Assembly: GCF_002161215.1 (NCBI RefSeq)
Contig: NZ_NFMB01000001.1
Location: forward strand, 62,001-126,000
Origin: Flavonifractor sp. An10
Lineage (GTDB): Bacteria; Bacillota; Clostridia; Oscillospirales; Oscillospiraceae
DNA length: 64,000 nt
Reading direction: 5' to 3'
Below, one piece after another: positions 14,703 to 22,696 of the stretch. Within the stretch, counting starts at the first letter, position 1. Each line of letters begins with the position of its first letter. The notes under the pieces are model-generated. The model saw only the letters and a list, made by a program, of their open reading frames with translations, did no database searches and had not been told where the DNA came from. The translations under genes were made by a program, and so were the position numbers.

Positions 14703-15391
14703 TATGCTTCCTCCCTCTGGCCGGAAGTCATAATATCCTCATACAGTGCTTCCAGTTCCTTTTCGTTATAATCGTTTTCTACAATCTTGATGATTTTTCC
14801 GCCACGAATGAAAATAAGAACATCCGTGACGGCGGCAATCTCCGTCAGATTATGGCTTGATACCAAAATACAGTGTTGGGGCGATTTCAGGCGTTCTTTC
14901 AGAAGCAGCCGGATTTCCTTTATCCCCATCGGATCAAGGCCATTGGTAGGTTCGTCCAGCAGCAAATATTGAACATTGCCTAAAAAGGCGCGGGCAATTC
15001 CCAGCCGTTGGCGCATCCCCAAAGAAAGTTGAGAGAACAGCTTTTTCCGGGCGTCCAGCAGGTTTACTTGTTTGAGCGCCGCTTCAATGTTTGGCTGTTT
15101 CAGACCTAAATACTGCGCGTGGAGCTTCAAATTTTCCTCTACGGTGAGCCGGGGGTAAAAAGCCGGGTATTCAATCAAACTTCCAAAACATCTGCTGGAA
15201 ACGGGTTGCCCATCTGAGAGGATTTCTCCCGAAAAGGCGGTCAGGCCCAGCATGGACTTAAACAGTGTTGTTTTACCGGCCCCGTTTGGCCCCAGAACAC
15301 CATAGATTTTTCCTTGCTCTAAAGTCAGGTTGATGTTGGACAGCAAGGCAGTATTTCCAACATTCAGATTTACATTTTTGATTTGCAGCAT
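14702..15391 (-). CDS. ABC ATPase, BcrA/LanF type
   Basis: This 229-residue ATPase has Walker A GPNGAGKTT, a LIEYPAFYPRLTVEENL segment in place of the usual Q-loop, which is characteristic of BcrA/LanF proteins, signature LSLGMRQR, Walker B LLLDEPTNGLDP and switch SSHNL. Family members work with ABC-2 permeases in self-protection against lantibiotics or bacitracin. It follows the 57-residue membrane protein gene by 13 nt with an AACGGAGG site, and precedes its permease. Confidence 0.9.
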   Translation of the reverse strand: MLQIKNVNLNVGNTALLSNINLTLEQGKIYGVLGPNGAGKTTLFKSMLGLTAFSGEILSDGQPVSSRCFGSLIEYPAFYPRLTVEENLKLHAQYLGLKQPNIEAALKQVNLLDARKKLFSQLSLGMRQRLGIARAFLGNVQYLLLDEPTNGLDPMGIKEIRLLLKERLKSPQHCILVSSHNLTEIAAVTDVLIFIRGGKIIKIVENDYNEKELEALYEDIMTSGQREEA

Positions 15392-15404
15392 GAAATTCCT
15401 CCGT

Positions 15405-15578
15405 TATTGAAAAAAGATGAAAAGTAAAAAGGCCACAGCATAAATCAAAAATGAAATCCCGATGGGCTTTGATCTCTGTTTTAGCCCTTTTAGGCCATCG
15501 CTCAATATGCCATTCAAGGCCATGAGCAGGCACACCGCAAAGGCGATGAGTGAAATTACTAAAGCTACTTTAACCATT
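15405..15578 (-). CDS. 57-residue membrane protein leading the ABC operon
   Basis: The frame starts ATG at 15578 with GGAGG 8 nt upstream and encodes MVKVALVISLIAFAVCLLM, a loop GILSDGLKGLKQRSKPIG and a second helix ISFLIYAVAFLLFIFF. Two helices with a short basic loop are clear. It is the first gene behind the promoter with tandem 11-bp repeats and lies 13 nt before the BcrA-like ATPase. I do not recognise a family. By position it may be a small accessory or sensor subunit of the transporter. Confidence 0.7.
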
Positions 15579-15600
15579 GTTTGTACCTCCTATGGCTCAT

Positions 15601-15655
15601 ACTTTACCAAAGAGGTTTAGGATTTGTTTGAGAAAAGTCTAAGGAAAGTCTAAGG
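15601..15655 (-). promoter_or_regulatory. Activated promoter with tandem 11-bp repeats
   Basis: AAAGTCTAAGG is repeated perfectly at 15634-15644 and 15645-15655 (plus-strand reading). On the reverse strand an extended -10 TGGTAAAGT lies at 15601-15609 with no good -35. Tandem repeats one helical turn apart upstream of a weak promoter are the usual binding site of an OmpR-type regulator, presumably the one at 18317. The transcript would cover the 57-residue protein and the BcrAB-like genes. Confidence 0.65.
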
Positions 15656-15656
15656 A

Positions 15657-15683
15657 TGAAAAAAGAGCTGCCGAAGCAGCCCT
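15657..15683 (-). terminator. Terminator after the second histidine kinase
   Basis: An 8-bp stem AGGGCTGC/GCAGCTCT around a TTCG loop, followed by TTTTT on the reverse strand, directly after the kinase TAA. Confidence 0.85.
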
Positions 15684-16586
15684 TTAGAAATTGACAATGG
15701 GAAACACGATTTGAATTGCAAAGATACCGTTTTGCAGAGAAGCCGAGATTTGCCCGCCCATACGGGTCACAAGTCTTTGAGCGATTGCCAGCCCCAGCCC
15801 GGTTGTCTTTTTTGTCCGTGACTGGTCGGTGGTGTAAAAACGGTCAAACAAATGGGGAATATCTTCCTGCTGAATACTGCTCGACGCATTTTTAACGGTT
15901 ATGACCGTTTGAGCTTCTTCTAACGCTGCGGTGATCTGATAATTTCCCTCCCCGTGAACAAGCGCATTATAAACCACATTTGAGAAAATCCGGGTCAAGG
16001 CATCTGGATCGCCCCAAATGATAGCCGGTGAATTTGGTATGACGATATGGGGGACGCATTTTTTCTGTTCAAAATCGCCATAGTATGAGGCGACAACATC
16101 CCGAAGTACACTGTGTATATCTGTATTCCTGCAATTCAATTTCAGCTCGTCGGCCTCAATCCTTGCAAATTCAAACAGTTGGTCGAGAAGCAGCTTTACA
16201 GCGGAAATTCTTTCTTCCGCAATCATTACATATTCTTTTTGATCCCCGGTTAAATCCTGTTCCTGTAAGAGCTGGATATAGCCGTTTGCTGTTGCCAGTG
16301 GTGTTCGCAAGTCGTGGGACAGACTGGTGATAGTATCCCGGAACAGGGTATCGCTCCGTTCGATTTCCTGACCCATGCTGCGATATTTTTTCAGAAGATG
16401 ATTGATACTTGTAGCCAGATCCTGTATTGGCCTATCCGTTTTTTCCACCATGATTTCTGTTTGCGTATCCCGGTCTGTCAAAAAATCAATCTGCTTTTTG
16501 ATTTTCCGAACCAGTTTCCGCTGATAAATCAGTTTCAGGAACAAAAACAGGGAAAGCATTGCCAGCAAGATACATAACACAATCAT
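15684..16586 (-). CDS. Sensor histidine kinase with minimal sensor domain
   Basis: The 300-residue kinase begins with one hydrophobic helix (residues 1-20), then KLVRKIKKQIDFLTDRDTQ, a phosphoacceptor box SHDLRTPLA, an N-type box FSNVVYNALVHG and a G box TGLGLAIAQ. No extracytoplasmic loop is visible, so it is an intramembrane or cytoplasmic sensor that may need the neighbouring transporter to detect its signal. It is last in the operon with the regulator (18317), ATPase and permease. Such a kinase/transporter layout is common in peptide-antibiotic sensing loci. Confidence 0.9.
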   Translation of the reverse strand: MIVLCILLAMLSLFLFLKLIYQRKLVRKIKKQIDFLTDRDTQTEIMVEKTDRPIQDLATSINHLLKKYRSMGQEIERSDTLFRDTITSLSHDLRTPLATANGYIQLLQEQDLTGDQKEYVMIAEERISAVKLLLDQLFEFARIEADELKLNCRNTDIHSVLRDVVASYYGDFEQKKCVPHIVIPNSPAIIWGDPDALTRIFSNVVYNALVHGEGNYQITAALEEAQTVITVKNASSSIQQEDIPHLFDRFYTTDQSRTKKTTGLGLAIAQRLVTRMGGQISASLQNGIFAIQIVFPIVNF

Positions 16587-16593
16587 GCGGCCA

Positions 16594-17367
16594 TCACCGC
16601 CTTTCCAAACCGCGCAAATCCAGCCTTTGAAACAAGGAGAACGAAACGGCTGTCGGTAAAAACAAATATACTACCAGCGTAATCAAAATGGGCATTAAAT
16701 TCTCCCCAAAGGTATTGATCTGCAAGCTATGGGAAAGCCCTACCACCCAATACTTGTAGAGCGAATAATCCATATCCAATGCTGTGCTTATCTTTGTGAG
16801 GTATAGATACAAAACCCCCAGCAGAAAAAATGCGGCAATCGTGACAATTAGCCGATGCCGGAGCAGGTAACTTAGCAGATTGAGAAATGCGGTGTACCCT
16901 AAAAAGCACAGACATTGAAGCAGAAGAAAGGCTCCGATTGCAGAAAACGAATAGTCTATGTCATACCGGGATGCTCCCATTATCAAAATGGACAAATATG
17001 CAACACCAAAACATACAAACAGAAAAAACAAAACGCCAATCCATGAGGCCAGTAGTTTTCCAAAAAATAGATGTACTCTGCTTGTTCCTTTAGAAAGTGC
17101 GATACTGTATGTGCCGGTATGAAAATCTTCTGTAAAGTACAGGCACAAAAAGAGCGTCAACGGAAAAATCAGGCTGTAATCTGAAAATAGAAACTCCGTG
17201 AACGAAACCAGTGATATAGCCGGAAGCATACCATTTACCGAATTATGATAAAATGTCAGGGCAAGCGCAAAGACAAAAAAAGCAGCCAGTGCGAGGCAGG
17301 CCCAAAACAGGCGATTTTTGCGGATACGGAATAACTCACTTTGTATCGTCTGGATCACTCTTTGCAC
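16594..17367 (-). CDS. ABC-2-like permease
   Basis: The 257-residue protein opens MQRVIQTIQSELFRIRKNR and has about six membrane helices (near 22-42, 62-80, 105-130, 140-162, 172-190, 228-248). Segment YFTEDFHTGTYSIALSKGTSR resembles the cytoplasmic loop of ABC-2 permeases. It overlaps the preceding ATPase gene by 32 nt and lies 7 nt before the kinase. It should be the membrane partner of the unusual ATPase at 17336. Confidence 0.8.
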   Translation of the reverse strand: MQRVIQTIQSELFRIRKNRLFWACLALAAFFVFALALTFYHNSVNGMLPAISLVSFTEFLFSDYSLIFPLTLFLCLYFTEDFHTGTYSIALSKGTSRVHLFFGKLLASWIGVLFFLFVCFGVAYLSILIMGASRYDIDYSFSAIGAFLLLQCLCFLGYTAFLNLLSYLLRHRLIVTIAAFFLLGVLYLYLTKISTALDMDYSLYKYWVVGLSHSLQINTFGENLMPILITLVVYLFLPTAVSFSLFQRLDLRGLERR

Positions 17368-18244
17368 CTCCTGTCATTTTCAAAAGATAGTCGGTCGGCT
17401 CCATACCGGCAAGCCAGATTTCCGATACCTCTATCCCGGAATGAACCAGCAGCGTATTGATTTCCCCGGATTGCTCATTGCAATGAAAAATTCTAATCAG
17501 GTCATGGCCCAACACTTCAAAATCTGGGAACCGCTGGCTTAAAATCGTAATAGCCCGTTCTAATTGCGGGGTTCTTATCTTTATGCACCGCTGGCAGCTC
17601 TCTTTCAATTCCCCAGCCGTAAGCTCACAAAGCAGCTTGCCATCTGCCATCACGCCATATTGGGATGCAAGCCGGGAAAGCAGCGTATAATCTTGTCCAG
17701 AGATTAGAAGCGTGGTATGGTTCATTTCATGCAGATAGGTCAGAACAGAAAGCAGGTGTTCACATTCTCCCTTATCCAGCCCGGAAAAAGGGTCGTCCAG
17801 AATTATCATATCTGGATTTCCCAAAAGGGCAACCGCTAAATTCACTAAACGCTGGGTCGATAATGGCAATCGCCGCACCGCCTTTTTTTCTTTCAGGTTC
17901 AGATGCAATATATCTAAAAAACGGCTTTCTGTACTTCCAAAAGCAGAAGAAAAATAGTGTAGCATATCAGCCGGTGGCAGAGAGCCGATTGTCACAGATT
18001 TTTGGGGTACAAATCCAATCCGGCGGCGCTCCTGCTGATAGTCTATATTGCCAAATAATTTGAGAGTACCAGATTGAGGTCGGAGTGTGCCAATAATGGC
18101 CTGCAACAGTACAGATTTTCCTGCGTTATGACCGCCATACAGTGCATAGATTTCTCCACGCATTACCTGAAATGTGATATTTTTAATCCCGTTTCCGTCC
18201 GGGAAAACATAGGTCAACCCGGATGTTTCCAAAGCAGCCCCCAA
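17336..18244 (-). CDS. Degenerate ABC ATP-binding protein
   Basis: The protein of about 302 residues keeps Walker A GGHNAGKS (37-44) and Gln81 of the Q-loop, but other motifs have drifted. The signature reads LPLSTQ (126-131) instead of LSGGQ, the catalytic Glu after Walker B is Asp151 (ILDDPFSGLD), and the switch His is replaced by Gln184 (LLISGQDY). ATP may bind yet hydrolyse poorly. A TTG start at 18244 has AAGGGG 8 nt upstream; an ATG at 18265 has no site. It lies between the regulator and its permease. A sensory rather than pumping role with the kinase is possible; that is inference. Confidence 0.8.
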   Translation of the reverse strand: MGAALETSGLTYVFPDGNGIKNITFQVMRGEIYALYGGHNAGKSVLLQAIIGTLRPQSGTLKLFGNIDYQQERRRIGFVPQKSVTIGSLPPADMLHYFSSAFGSTESRFLDILHLNLKEKKAVRRLPLSTQRLVNLAVALLGNPDMIILDDPFSGLDKGECEHLLSVLTYLHEMNHTTLLISGQDYTLLSRLASQYGVMADGKLLCELTAGELKESCQRCIKIRTPQLERAITILSQRFPDFEVLGHDLIRIFHCNEQSGEINTLLVHSGIEVSEIWLAGMEPTDYLLKMTGGAKSDPDDTK

Positions 18245-18316
18245 AAAATCATCCCCTTTCCACATCGTCTTATTGTAGCAGATCGGCGTGCAAATTTTAT
18301 AAGATTTCTCTAAGGA

Positions 18317-19009
18317 TTAGCCCTGCATTTTGAAACCGAGGCCCCAAACCGTCTGAATATACTTTTCCTCTGGATTGACTTTGGCAAACTTCTTGCGGAG
18401 ATTTCCAATGTGGACATTGATTGCGTTATCGTCCCCGATAAAATTTTCATTCCACACGCTTTCAAAGATATTGTTCTTTGTGAATACTTTTGAGGGTGCG
18501 GACATCAAAAGCTGTAAAATCAGATATTCATACCGTGTCAAAGCAATGGGGGTATTCCCGATTTTAGCCTCCATAGCTTCTGTATCAAGGGACAAGTCCT
18601 TAAAATGAAGCGTCTTGCCATTATTGAGGCCGGAGGATTTTTGAAAGCGCCGCAGCACCGCTTCAATCCGAACCAGCAGCTCTTGATTGTCGAATGGCTT
18701 TGTGATGTAATCATCTGCGCCGTTTCGTATGAGGTTCACTTTGCTGTCTATATCCGTTTTAGCGGACACACCGATAATCGGAATATCCATCGCACTTTTT
18801 ATCTTCTCCAATACTGTTTCTCCCGGTATGCCGGGCAGCATCAGATCAAGTAAAATTAAGTCAAAAGTGCCTTTCTCCATCAACAGAAGCGCCTCGCTCC
18901 CCGAGTAGGCAGAAGTTACATAATAGCCGTGTTGGGTGAGAAGTCGCTTTGTCATGTCGTTGAGTGGCACGTCATCTTCGATGATTAAAATACTAAAAAT
19001 TTTTTCCAT
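18317..19009 (-). CDS. OmpR-family response regulator
   Basis: The 230-residue protein has a receiver (IIEDDVPL acidic pair, Asp in LILLDLMLPGIPG, Lys in ITKPFDN) and an OmpR-type winged helix with NAINVHIGNLRKKF and a QTVWGLGFKM end. ATG 19009 is chosen for AAGGAG 7 nt upstream; upstream codons lack a site. It heads the operon with ATPase, permease and kinase. The tandem AAAGTCTAAGG repeats at 15634-15655 are its most likely target, and a related TCCTTAGA lies on the reverse strand near its own stop. Confidence 0.92.
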   Translation of the reverse strand: MEKIFSILIIEDDVPLNDMTKRLLTQHGYYVTSAYSGSEALLLMEKGTFDLILLDLMLPGIPGETVLEKIKSAMDIPIIGVSAKTDIDSKVNLIRNGADDYITKPFDNQELLVRIEAVLRRFQKSSGLNNGKTLHFKDLSLDTEAMEAKIGNTPIALTRYEYLILQLLMSAPSKVFTKNNIFESVWNENFIGDDNAINVHIGNLRKKFAKVNPEEKYIQTVWGLGFKMQG

Positions 19010-19205
19010 GTCTATGCTCCTTGCCAATCGGTTTTCCTTTCCGACATAATCTATAAATCAATTATCAGATGTCTCTATTATAATTCCTGGTCTGAAATAG
19101 GACAAGGGCGAACCTCCCCTCTGACGGGAAATAAAATATCACCTCATATCAAATTTCACTTCATTTTCATAATTCAACCCGAAATGTACAATGATATAGG
19201 GTGAT

Positions 19206-19856
19206 ATGAAAATGTACCAAGATGAAAGAAGGTTTGACTTTCATGGGCTCGGTCTGGCACTGAAACAGGCCAGAGAGGCAAAGGGCTGGACGCAAGCCTA
19301 TGTTGCGGAATTGGTCGGCAAGACTGACAAAACCATTATGAACATTGAGAACAAAGGCCAGCACCCCAGCTTCAACCTGTTTTTTAAGCTCGTCACGCTG
19401 TTCGATATATCCGTAGACCAGTTTTTCTATACGGAGGGCAACCGTGGCGGAGACAGTTGCCGGAAACACATTGATGTACTTTTAGACTCCATGAACGAAA
19501 AAGAGCTTGTTGTCATGGAGGCTACAGCGTATTATTTTTTCCTTTTCAAGAATACAAGGAATCACAAAAGAACTGAAAAGCCGCAGGCCGGGAAATCCCC
19601 AACCTGCGGCCTCACTGCGGCAAAATTACTCTGCCGCAATTTCCCATTCTTTCAAGTTGAACTCACTCAGCGGATAAATTTCAGAGGCAGATGCCTCAAA
19701 GCCAAGCGTGATGTCTCCGTTGCTATTGACGCCCTCCAGGACGCGCTCGATAGCGCCGCCATCATGGCGCAGCAGCATTCCGACTTGAATTTCTGCACCA
19801 TGCTTGTCGTAGTATCTCAGCCGCATTACTTACCTCCAACAGCCGCCTTATCGTAA
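19206..19856 (+). CDS. XRE-type regulator with foreign C-terminal end (disrupted)
   Basis: Residues 1-108 are an XRE/Cro-type protein: FDFHGLGLALKQAREAKGWT, AYVAELVGKTDKTIMNIENK and HPSFNLFFKLVTLFDISVDQFF. Related proteins end soon after a KELVVMEATA segment. Here that segment runs into AT-rich and then antisense sequence at about 19530, and the frame continues to 19856 across two reverse-strand genes. The last 105 residues are therefore not native. The break marks the junction where the long reverse-strand element begins. The functional state of the N-terminal domain is unknown. The second ATG (codon 3) is the likelier start. Confidence 0.6.
   Translation: MKMYQDERRFDFHGLGLALKQAREAKGWTQAYVAELVGKTDKTIMNIENKGQHPSFNLFFKLVTLFDISVDQFFYTEGNRGGDSCRKHIDVLLDSMNEKELVVMEATAYYFFLFKNTRNHKRTEKPQAGKSPTCGLTAAKLLCRNFPFFQVELTQRINFRGRCLKAKRDVSVAIDALQDALDSAAIMAQQHSDLNFCTMLVVVSQPHYLPPTAALS
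19575..19612 (-). terminator. Terminator at the left end of the long reverse-strand gene train
   Basis: GCCGCAGG (19580-19587) pairs with CCTGCGGC (19603-19610), with an inner GGG/CCC. On the reverse strand TTTTCAGTTCTTTT follows. It ends transcription of the gene at 19626. Confidence 0.8.
19626..19826 (-). CDS. Hypothetical 66-residue protein
   Basis: The protein reads MRLRYYDKHGAEIQVGMLL.. with EASASEIYPLSEFNLKEWE near the end. It looks like a compact beta-rich domain, but no family is recognised. Its ATG overlaps the preceding stop (TAATG) with GGAGG upstream, so it is translated with the zinc-ribbon protein before it. It is the last gene of the reverse-strand train. Confidence 0.65.
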   Translation of the reverse strand: MRLRYYDKHGAEIQVGMLLRHDGGAIERVLEGVNSNGDITLGFEASASEIYPLSEFNLKEWEIAAE

Positions 19857-20521
19857 TAGTGAACATAGACATTGTAATCCCGGAACCGGGTGATCATCCG
19901 AATCCAAATATACAAGTGATCTGTTTCGGAATAGAGGTTGAACTCCGTCGCCTCGCTGGTGGCCTGCGCGTACCTGCAGAACCGCCGCATAGTATTCAGC
20001 TTTTTGAAGGCAGGCAGCTTGAACAGGGCATTCTGGAAATCGTCGATCTCCTTCACCAGCTCCGGCGCTGCCTTTTTCCCAGGTCCATCGTGCCAAGTTG
20101 TCCACCACCGATGGCCGTCATAATCCGAGCGGGAGTAGGCGATCTCGCTGACGGGCCGGCCAGTAAGCTGCATAGGCGGTGTATCGGTGTGCCGGAATAC
20201 TTCCTCAAAGGTGCAGATGGTATCCAAATAGCATACGCGCCCTTTTTCAGAGGCCGGAAGTCTGCCGCGCTTCACCGCATCCCATTCTGTAAGGGGCAAA
20301 GGAGCATGGGCGGCATCCCGAAGGGCCTCGTCCATGCCGCAGGCTTCACAGATCTGCACATCCGCATAGCGGCTGAGGGCATTGACCATCAGGTGGGCTG
20401 CCAGAGGGGCGCCGCACCGCAGGCATTGGGGCGGCTTTACAGCATCGCCGTCTGCATACAGCTTTTTATCTTTACGCCAGGCAGTCTCCAACAGGTCTTT
20501 GGGATATAATTTGATTTTCAT
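19826..20521 (-). CDS. Hypothetical protein with a four-cysteine zinc-ribbon
   Basis: The 231-residue protein has two CxxC pairs (CLRCGAP near 33, CEACGM near 58) that could bind zinc, followed by HAPLPLTEWDAVKRGRLP and a Trp-rich centre (DGHRWWTTWHDG). No known family is recognised. It overlaps the upstream gene by 4 nt (ATGA) and is coupled to the next by TAATG. Its place in a mobile-element accessory block suggests a DNA- or protein-binding role, with no direct evidence. Confidence 0.7.
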   Translation of the reverse strand: MKIKLYPKDLLETAWRKDKKLYADGDAVKPPQCLRCGAPLAAHLMVNALSRYADVQICEACGMDEALRDAAHAPLPLTEWDAVKRGRLPASEKGRVCYLDTICTFEEVFRHTDTPPMQLTGRPVSEIAYSRSDYDGHRWWTTWHDGPGKKAAPELVKEIDDFQNALFKLPAFKKLNTMRRFCRYAQATSEATEFNLYSETDHLYIWIRMITRFRDYNVYVHYYDKAAVGGK

Positions 20522-21324
20522 GATTTTGTGCTCCTCCTTCTGGATTTCTTTATTGCTGCCCGCTGGCGGGCTTCGGCTGTTTCTTTGAATGTCTGAGCAA
20601 GAGGCGGGTCATGCCTTGCGTCGCTTTCTCTGCGGCGGGCTTCGGACCAGGGGATAGAAGCGGGCAGCTCGCCCTGAAACAACGCCAGCAGATCGGCGGC
20701 CATATCCTCCCGGCGGCGATACAAACTGCTCCGCGCAAGATTGGTGTCGCAGTCTGTGATCGTAGTCCGCAGGATAATTCCGCGCTGCTCAAAAGTGAAG
20801 CGCCGGTGATGTGACGGATCTTCGGCCTCGACCCGCAGTGGGGGCGCGCCAAGGGAATTTTGCAGCCCGCGCCACCCGCTGTAATCGGTGTAGTGGAAAT
20901 CCGGAATGTAGTTTGCCAGCCGCCGAAGCGCCTGATATAGCCGCTCATATCGCCGGCCGAGTTCTCCCTTCAAGCGCCGCTCGTAGTAGGTATAACCCTC
21001 TGGGTCCAGTTTTTTTAGTTTTTTGGCATTGAAGAGGTATTCCACATATTCTACGCCGTCCTCCAATCGAACCTGTCCGGTGCGTTCTCCCAGGCCATTA
21101 CGCTTGATCCAGGCGTAAAAGCGTTTGCCAGCGGACCTGATATTGATATATCCACAATCTTTGGGACATAGGCCGCCCAGATTGACCGTGAGGCTGTCCC
21201 AGAATACCAACTGGCCGAAGCTTTCCTGATAGAGTTTGATGGCGAGATTGCCCTCCGGATAGGTGGCAATCTTGATGGTCAGGGCATATTCCGTTCCTTT
21301 CATACTAAAGGATATTGGTTTCAT
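20518..21324 (-). CDS. Hypothetical arginine-rich protein
   Basis: The 268-residue protein starts MKPISFSMKGTEYALTIKI, runs through a beta-rich first half and an Arg/Tyr-rich helical centre (YERRLKGELGRRYERLYQAL), and ends in a very basic tail (RQRAAIKKSRRRSTKS). The start at 21324 is set by TTTGGAGG about 6 nt upstream; the frame is open 34 codons further without a site. It overlaps the next gene by 4 nt. No family is recognised. The basic tail would suit nucleic-acid binding. Confidence 0.7.
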   Translation of the reverse strand: MKPISFSMKGTEYALTIKIATYPEGNLAIKLYQESFGQLVFWDSLTVNLGGLCPKDCGYINIRSAGKRFYAWIKRNGLGERTGQVRLEDGVEYVEYLFNAKKLKKLDPEGYTYYERRLKGELGRRYERLYQALRRLANYIPDFHYTDYSGWRGLQNSLGAPPLRVEAEDPSHHRRFTFEQRGIILRTTITDCDTNLARSSLYRRREDMAADLLALFQGELPASIPWSEARRRESDARHDPPLAQTFKETAEARQRAAIKKSRRRSTKS

Positions 21325-21487
21325 GATTTCCTCCAAAAACAAGGGCCAGCAGACTGTAAAGCACAGCCTGCCGGTCCTCGTGATAGGCCTGCCGGTAAGG
21401 GCAGTGTGTAGGGGTGTCCAAAACACCCCCGTTTTCTTTGAAGTCTAAAATGGTATTGGGGCATTGCTTGCCCTTTTGATGCAATCA

Positions 21488-21580
21488 TCAGGCCGCATCA
21501 ACTGTGCTTTCAAAAAAGCGGAACCCCGGGACATCCATCCTTTGCTTTGCCAATGCGGCATAGATTTCTCTGTACTTCAT
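21488..21580 (-). CDS. Possible 30-residue protein coupled to the upstream gene
   Basis: ATG at 21580 overlaps the TGA of the 249-residue gene (ATGA), with GGGGAGG upstream. It reads MKYREIYAALAKQRMDVPG and ends at TGA 21488. It is short, but the ATGA coupling is the same as at many other boundaries in this train. The following 160 nt to the next gene show a GGGGTGT/ACACCCC hairpin (21411-21427) and no other gene. Confidence 0.4.
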   Translation of the reverse strand: MKYREIYAALAKQRMDVPGFRFFESTVDAA

Positions 21581-22326
21581 GCGCTGTGCCTCCCCGTTGC
21601 GAGAGGGCTGCCATCAGCAGCATCGTCTGTCAGGCCTAGTTTCCAGCACAGGGCAAGAACCTCGGAATCAGAAACACGATAGAGCTGCCGCTTGGCGTAC
21701 TTGGGACGGAAGCAGAAAATGCCATCATCAAACAGGAATTTCCCGTCCTTACTGCCATAGGTGCAGCTGCAGCCCGCCAGCAGACATTTCATTCGGTCAG
21801 CATCTTTTTCGATCTTCTCATGGTCGTACCAGATGCTGTACTGGACGGCAACATCCAGATTGCGGTTTTTCCGGCAGCGGTGTTCCAGAAATTGCAGCAG
21901 CCGCCAGCAGACCTCGGCACGCTTTTCCACGGTCTGATTCTCATTGAAACTCAATGTAAAGTAGGAGTAATCCCGTCCGGACAGGCCACAGCCGTGGAGC
22001 GTATTGCTGAAATCATTGCACCAGAAGAAGAGATCCCACTGACAGCTCCCGAAAGGCGCCGGCTCGGTATCCTCATACTGATAGCAGACGAAATTTTGGG
22101 CGATGGCGTCCATAACGGGCTCCATAATAGAATTTCGTACCTCAGCAGCCATAACCAGGGCTTGGCCCTCATCAGCCGCTGTATGCGCACGGCGGTTGGC
22201 TTTCTTCTGTTCTTCCGTATAGACAAATTGAAAGCGCACGGAATGAACATCGTACATAGCGTAGCCCCGTTCGACCCATTCCGGTCCTGAAGGCGAAATA
22301 TAGGACTTGTCATGCCATAAGTTCAT
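21577..22326 (-). CDS. Hypothetical cysteine- and tryptophan-rich protein
   Basis: The 249-residue protein starts MNLWHDKSYISPSGPEWVE with GGGAG upstream. It contains WDLFFWCNDFSNTLHGCGLSG, a conserved-looking AEVCWRLLQFLEHRCRK and CLLAGCSCTYGSKDGK. It has no signal peptide or membrane segment, so it is cytoplasmic. No family is recognised. It lies in a block of coupled small genes typical of clostridial integrative elements. Confidence 0.7.
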   Translation of the reverse strand: MNLWHDKSYISPSGPEWVERGYAMYDVHSVRFQFVYTEEQKKANRRAHTAADEGQALVMAAEVRNSIMEPVMDAIAQNFVCYQYEDTEPAPFGSCQWDLFFWCNDFSNTLHGCGLSGRDYSYFTLSFNENQTVEKRAEVCWRLLQFLEHRCRKNRNLDVAVQYSIWYDHEKIEKDADRMKCLLAGCSCTYGSKDGKFLFDDGIFCFRPKYAKRQLYRVSDSEVLALCWKLGLTDDAADGSPLATGRHSA

Positions 22327-22351
22327 ATTTATCTCTCCCTTGTGGTAATGG

Positions 22352-22582
22352 TTAAAATTCTCTCCATCCGGTTGTTTTTCCGGTCTTGTTGTGCCGTGCC
22401 ATGATCAGGCGGGTAGTCGGTGCTGAGGGCTGTACCACCAATTCCCCTTGCTTGTAGGCAGCTTCGGCTGTTTCCAGCGCATGGGAAAGGTCATAAGCCT
22501 CCACGGGAAACTCCTGAACGATCTGTTCTTCAATCGTTACGGTGTATTTCCTCAGCATTGGGTGAGATGGTTTTTTCTTCAT
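22352..22582 (-). CDS. DpnD/PcfM-family protein
   Basis: The 76-residue protein has the short DpnD/PcfM pattern: YTVTIEEQIVQEFPVEAYDL, then ALETAEAAYKQGELVVQPS. Members occur in conjugative plasmids (PcfM of pCF10) and the DpnII locus; their function is not established. ATG 22582 has GGAG 8 nt upstream. A hairpin at 22602-22645 separates it from the gene before. Confidence 0.75.
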   Translation of the reverse strand: MKKKPSHPMLRKYTVTIEEQIVQEFPVEAYDLSHALETAEAAYKQGELVVQPSAPTTRLIMARHNKTGKTTGWREF

Positions 22583-22601
22583 ATTCTACTCCTTTATAAA
22601 G

Positions 22602-22645
22602 AAAGGGACCGGCAGACCGTAGCGGTACGGTTTGCCGATCCCTTT
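22602..22645 (-). terminator. Intergenic hairpin, terminator or attenuator
   Basis: AAAGGGA..CGGCA..ACCGT pairs with ACGGT..TGCCG..TCCCTTT across 44 nt, and CTTTATAAAGG follows on the reverse strand. It sits between the coiled-coil protein gene and the DpnD/PcfM gene. Confidence 0.7.
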
Positions 22646-22696
22646 GTAATGATGGCCTCTGCCTATTTGGCAGAGCATTTGGCTGGCGCAGGAAAA

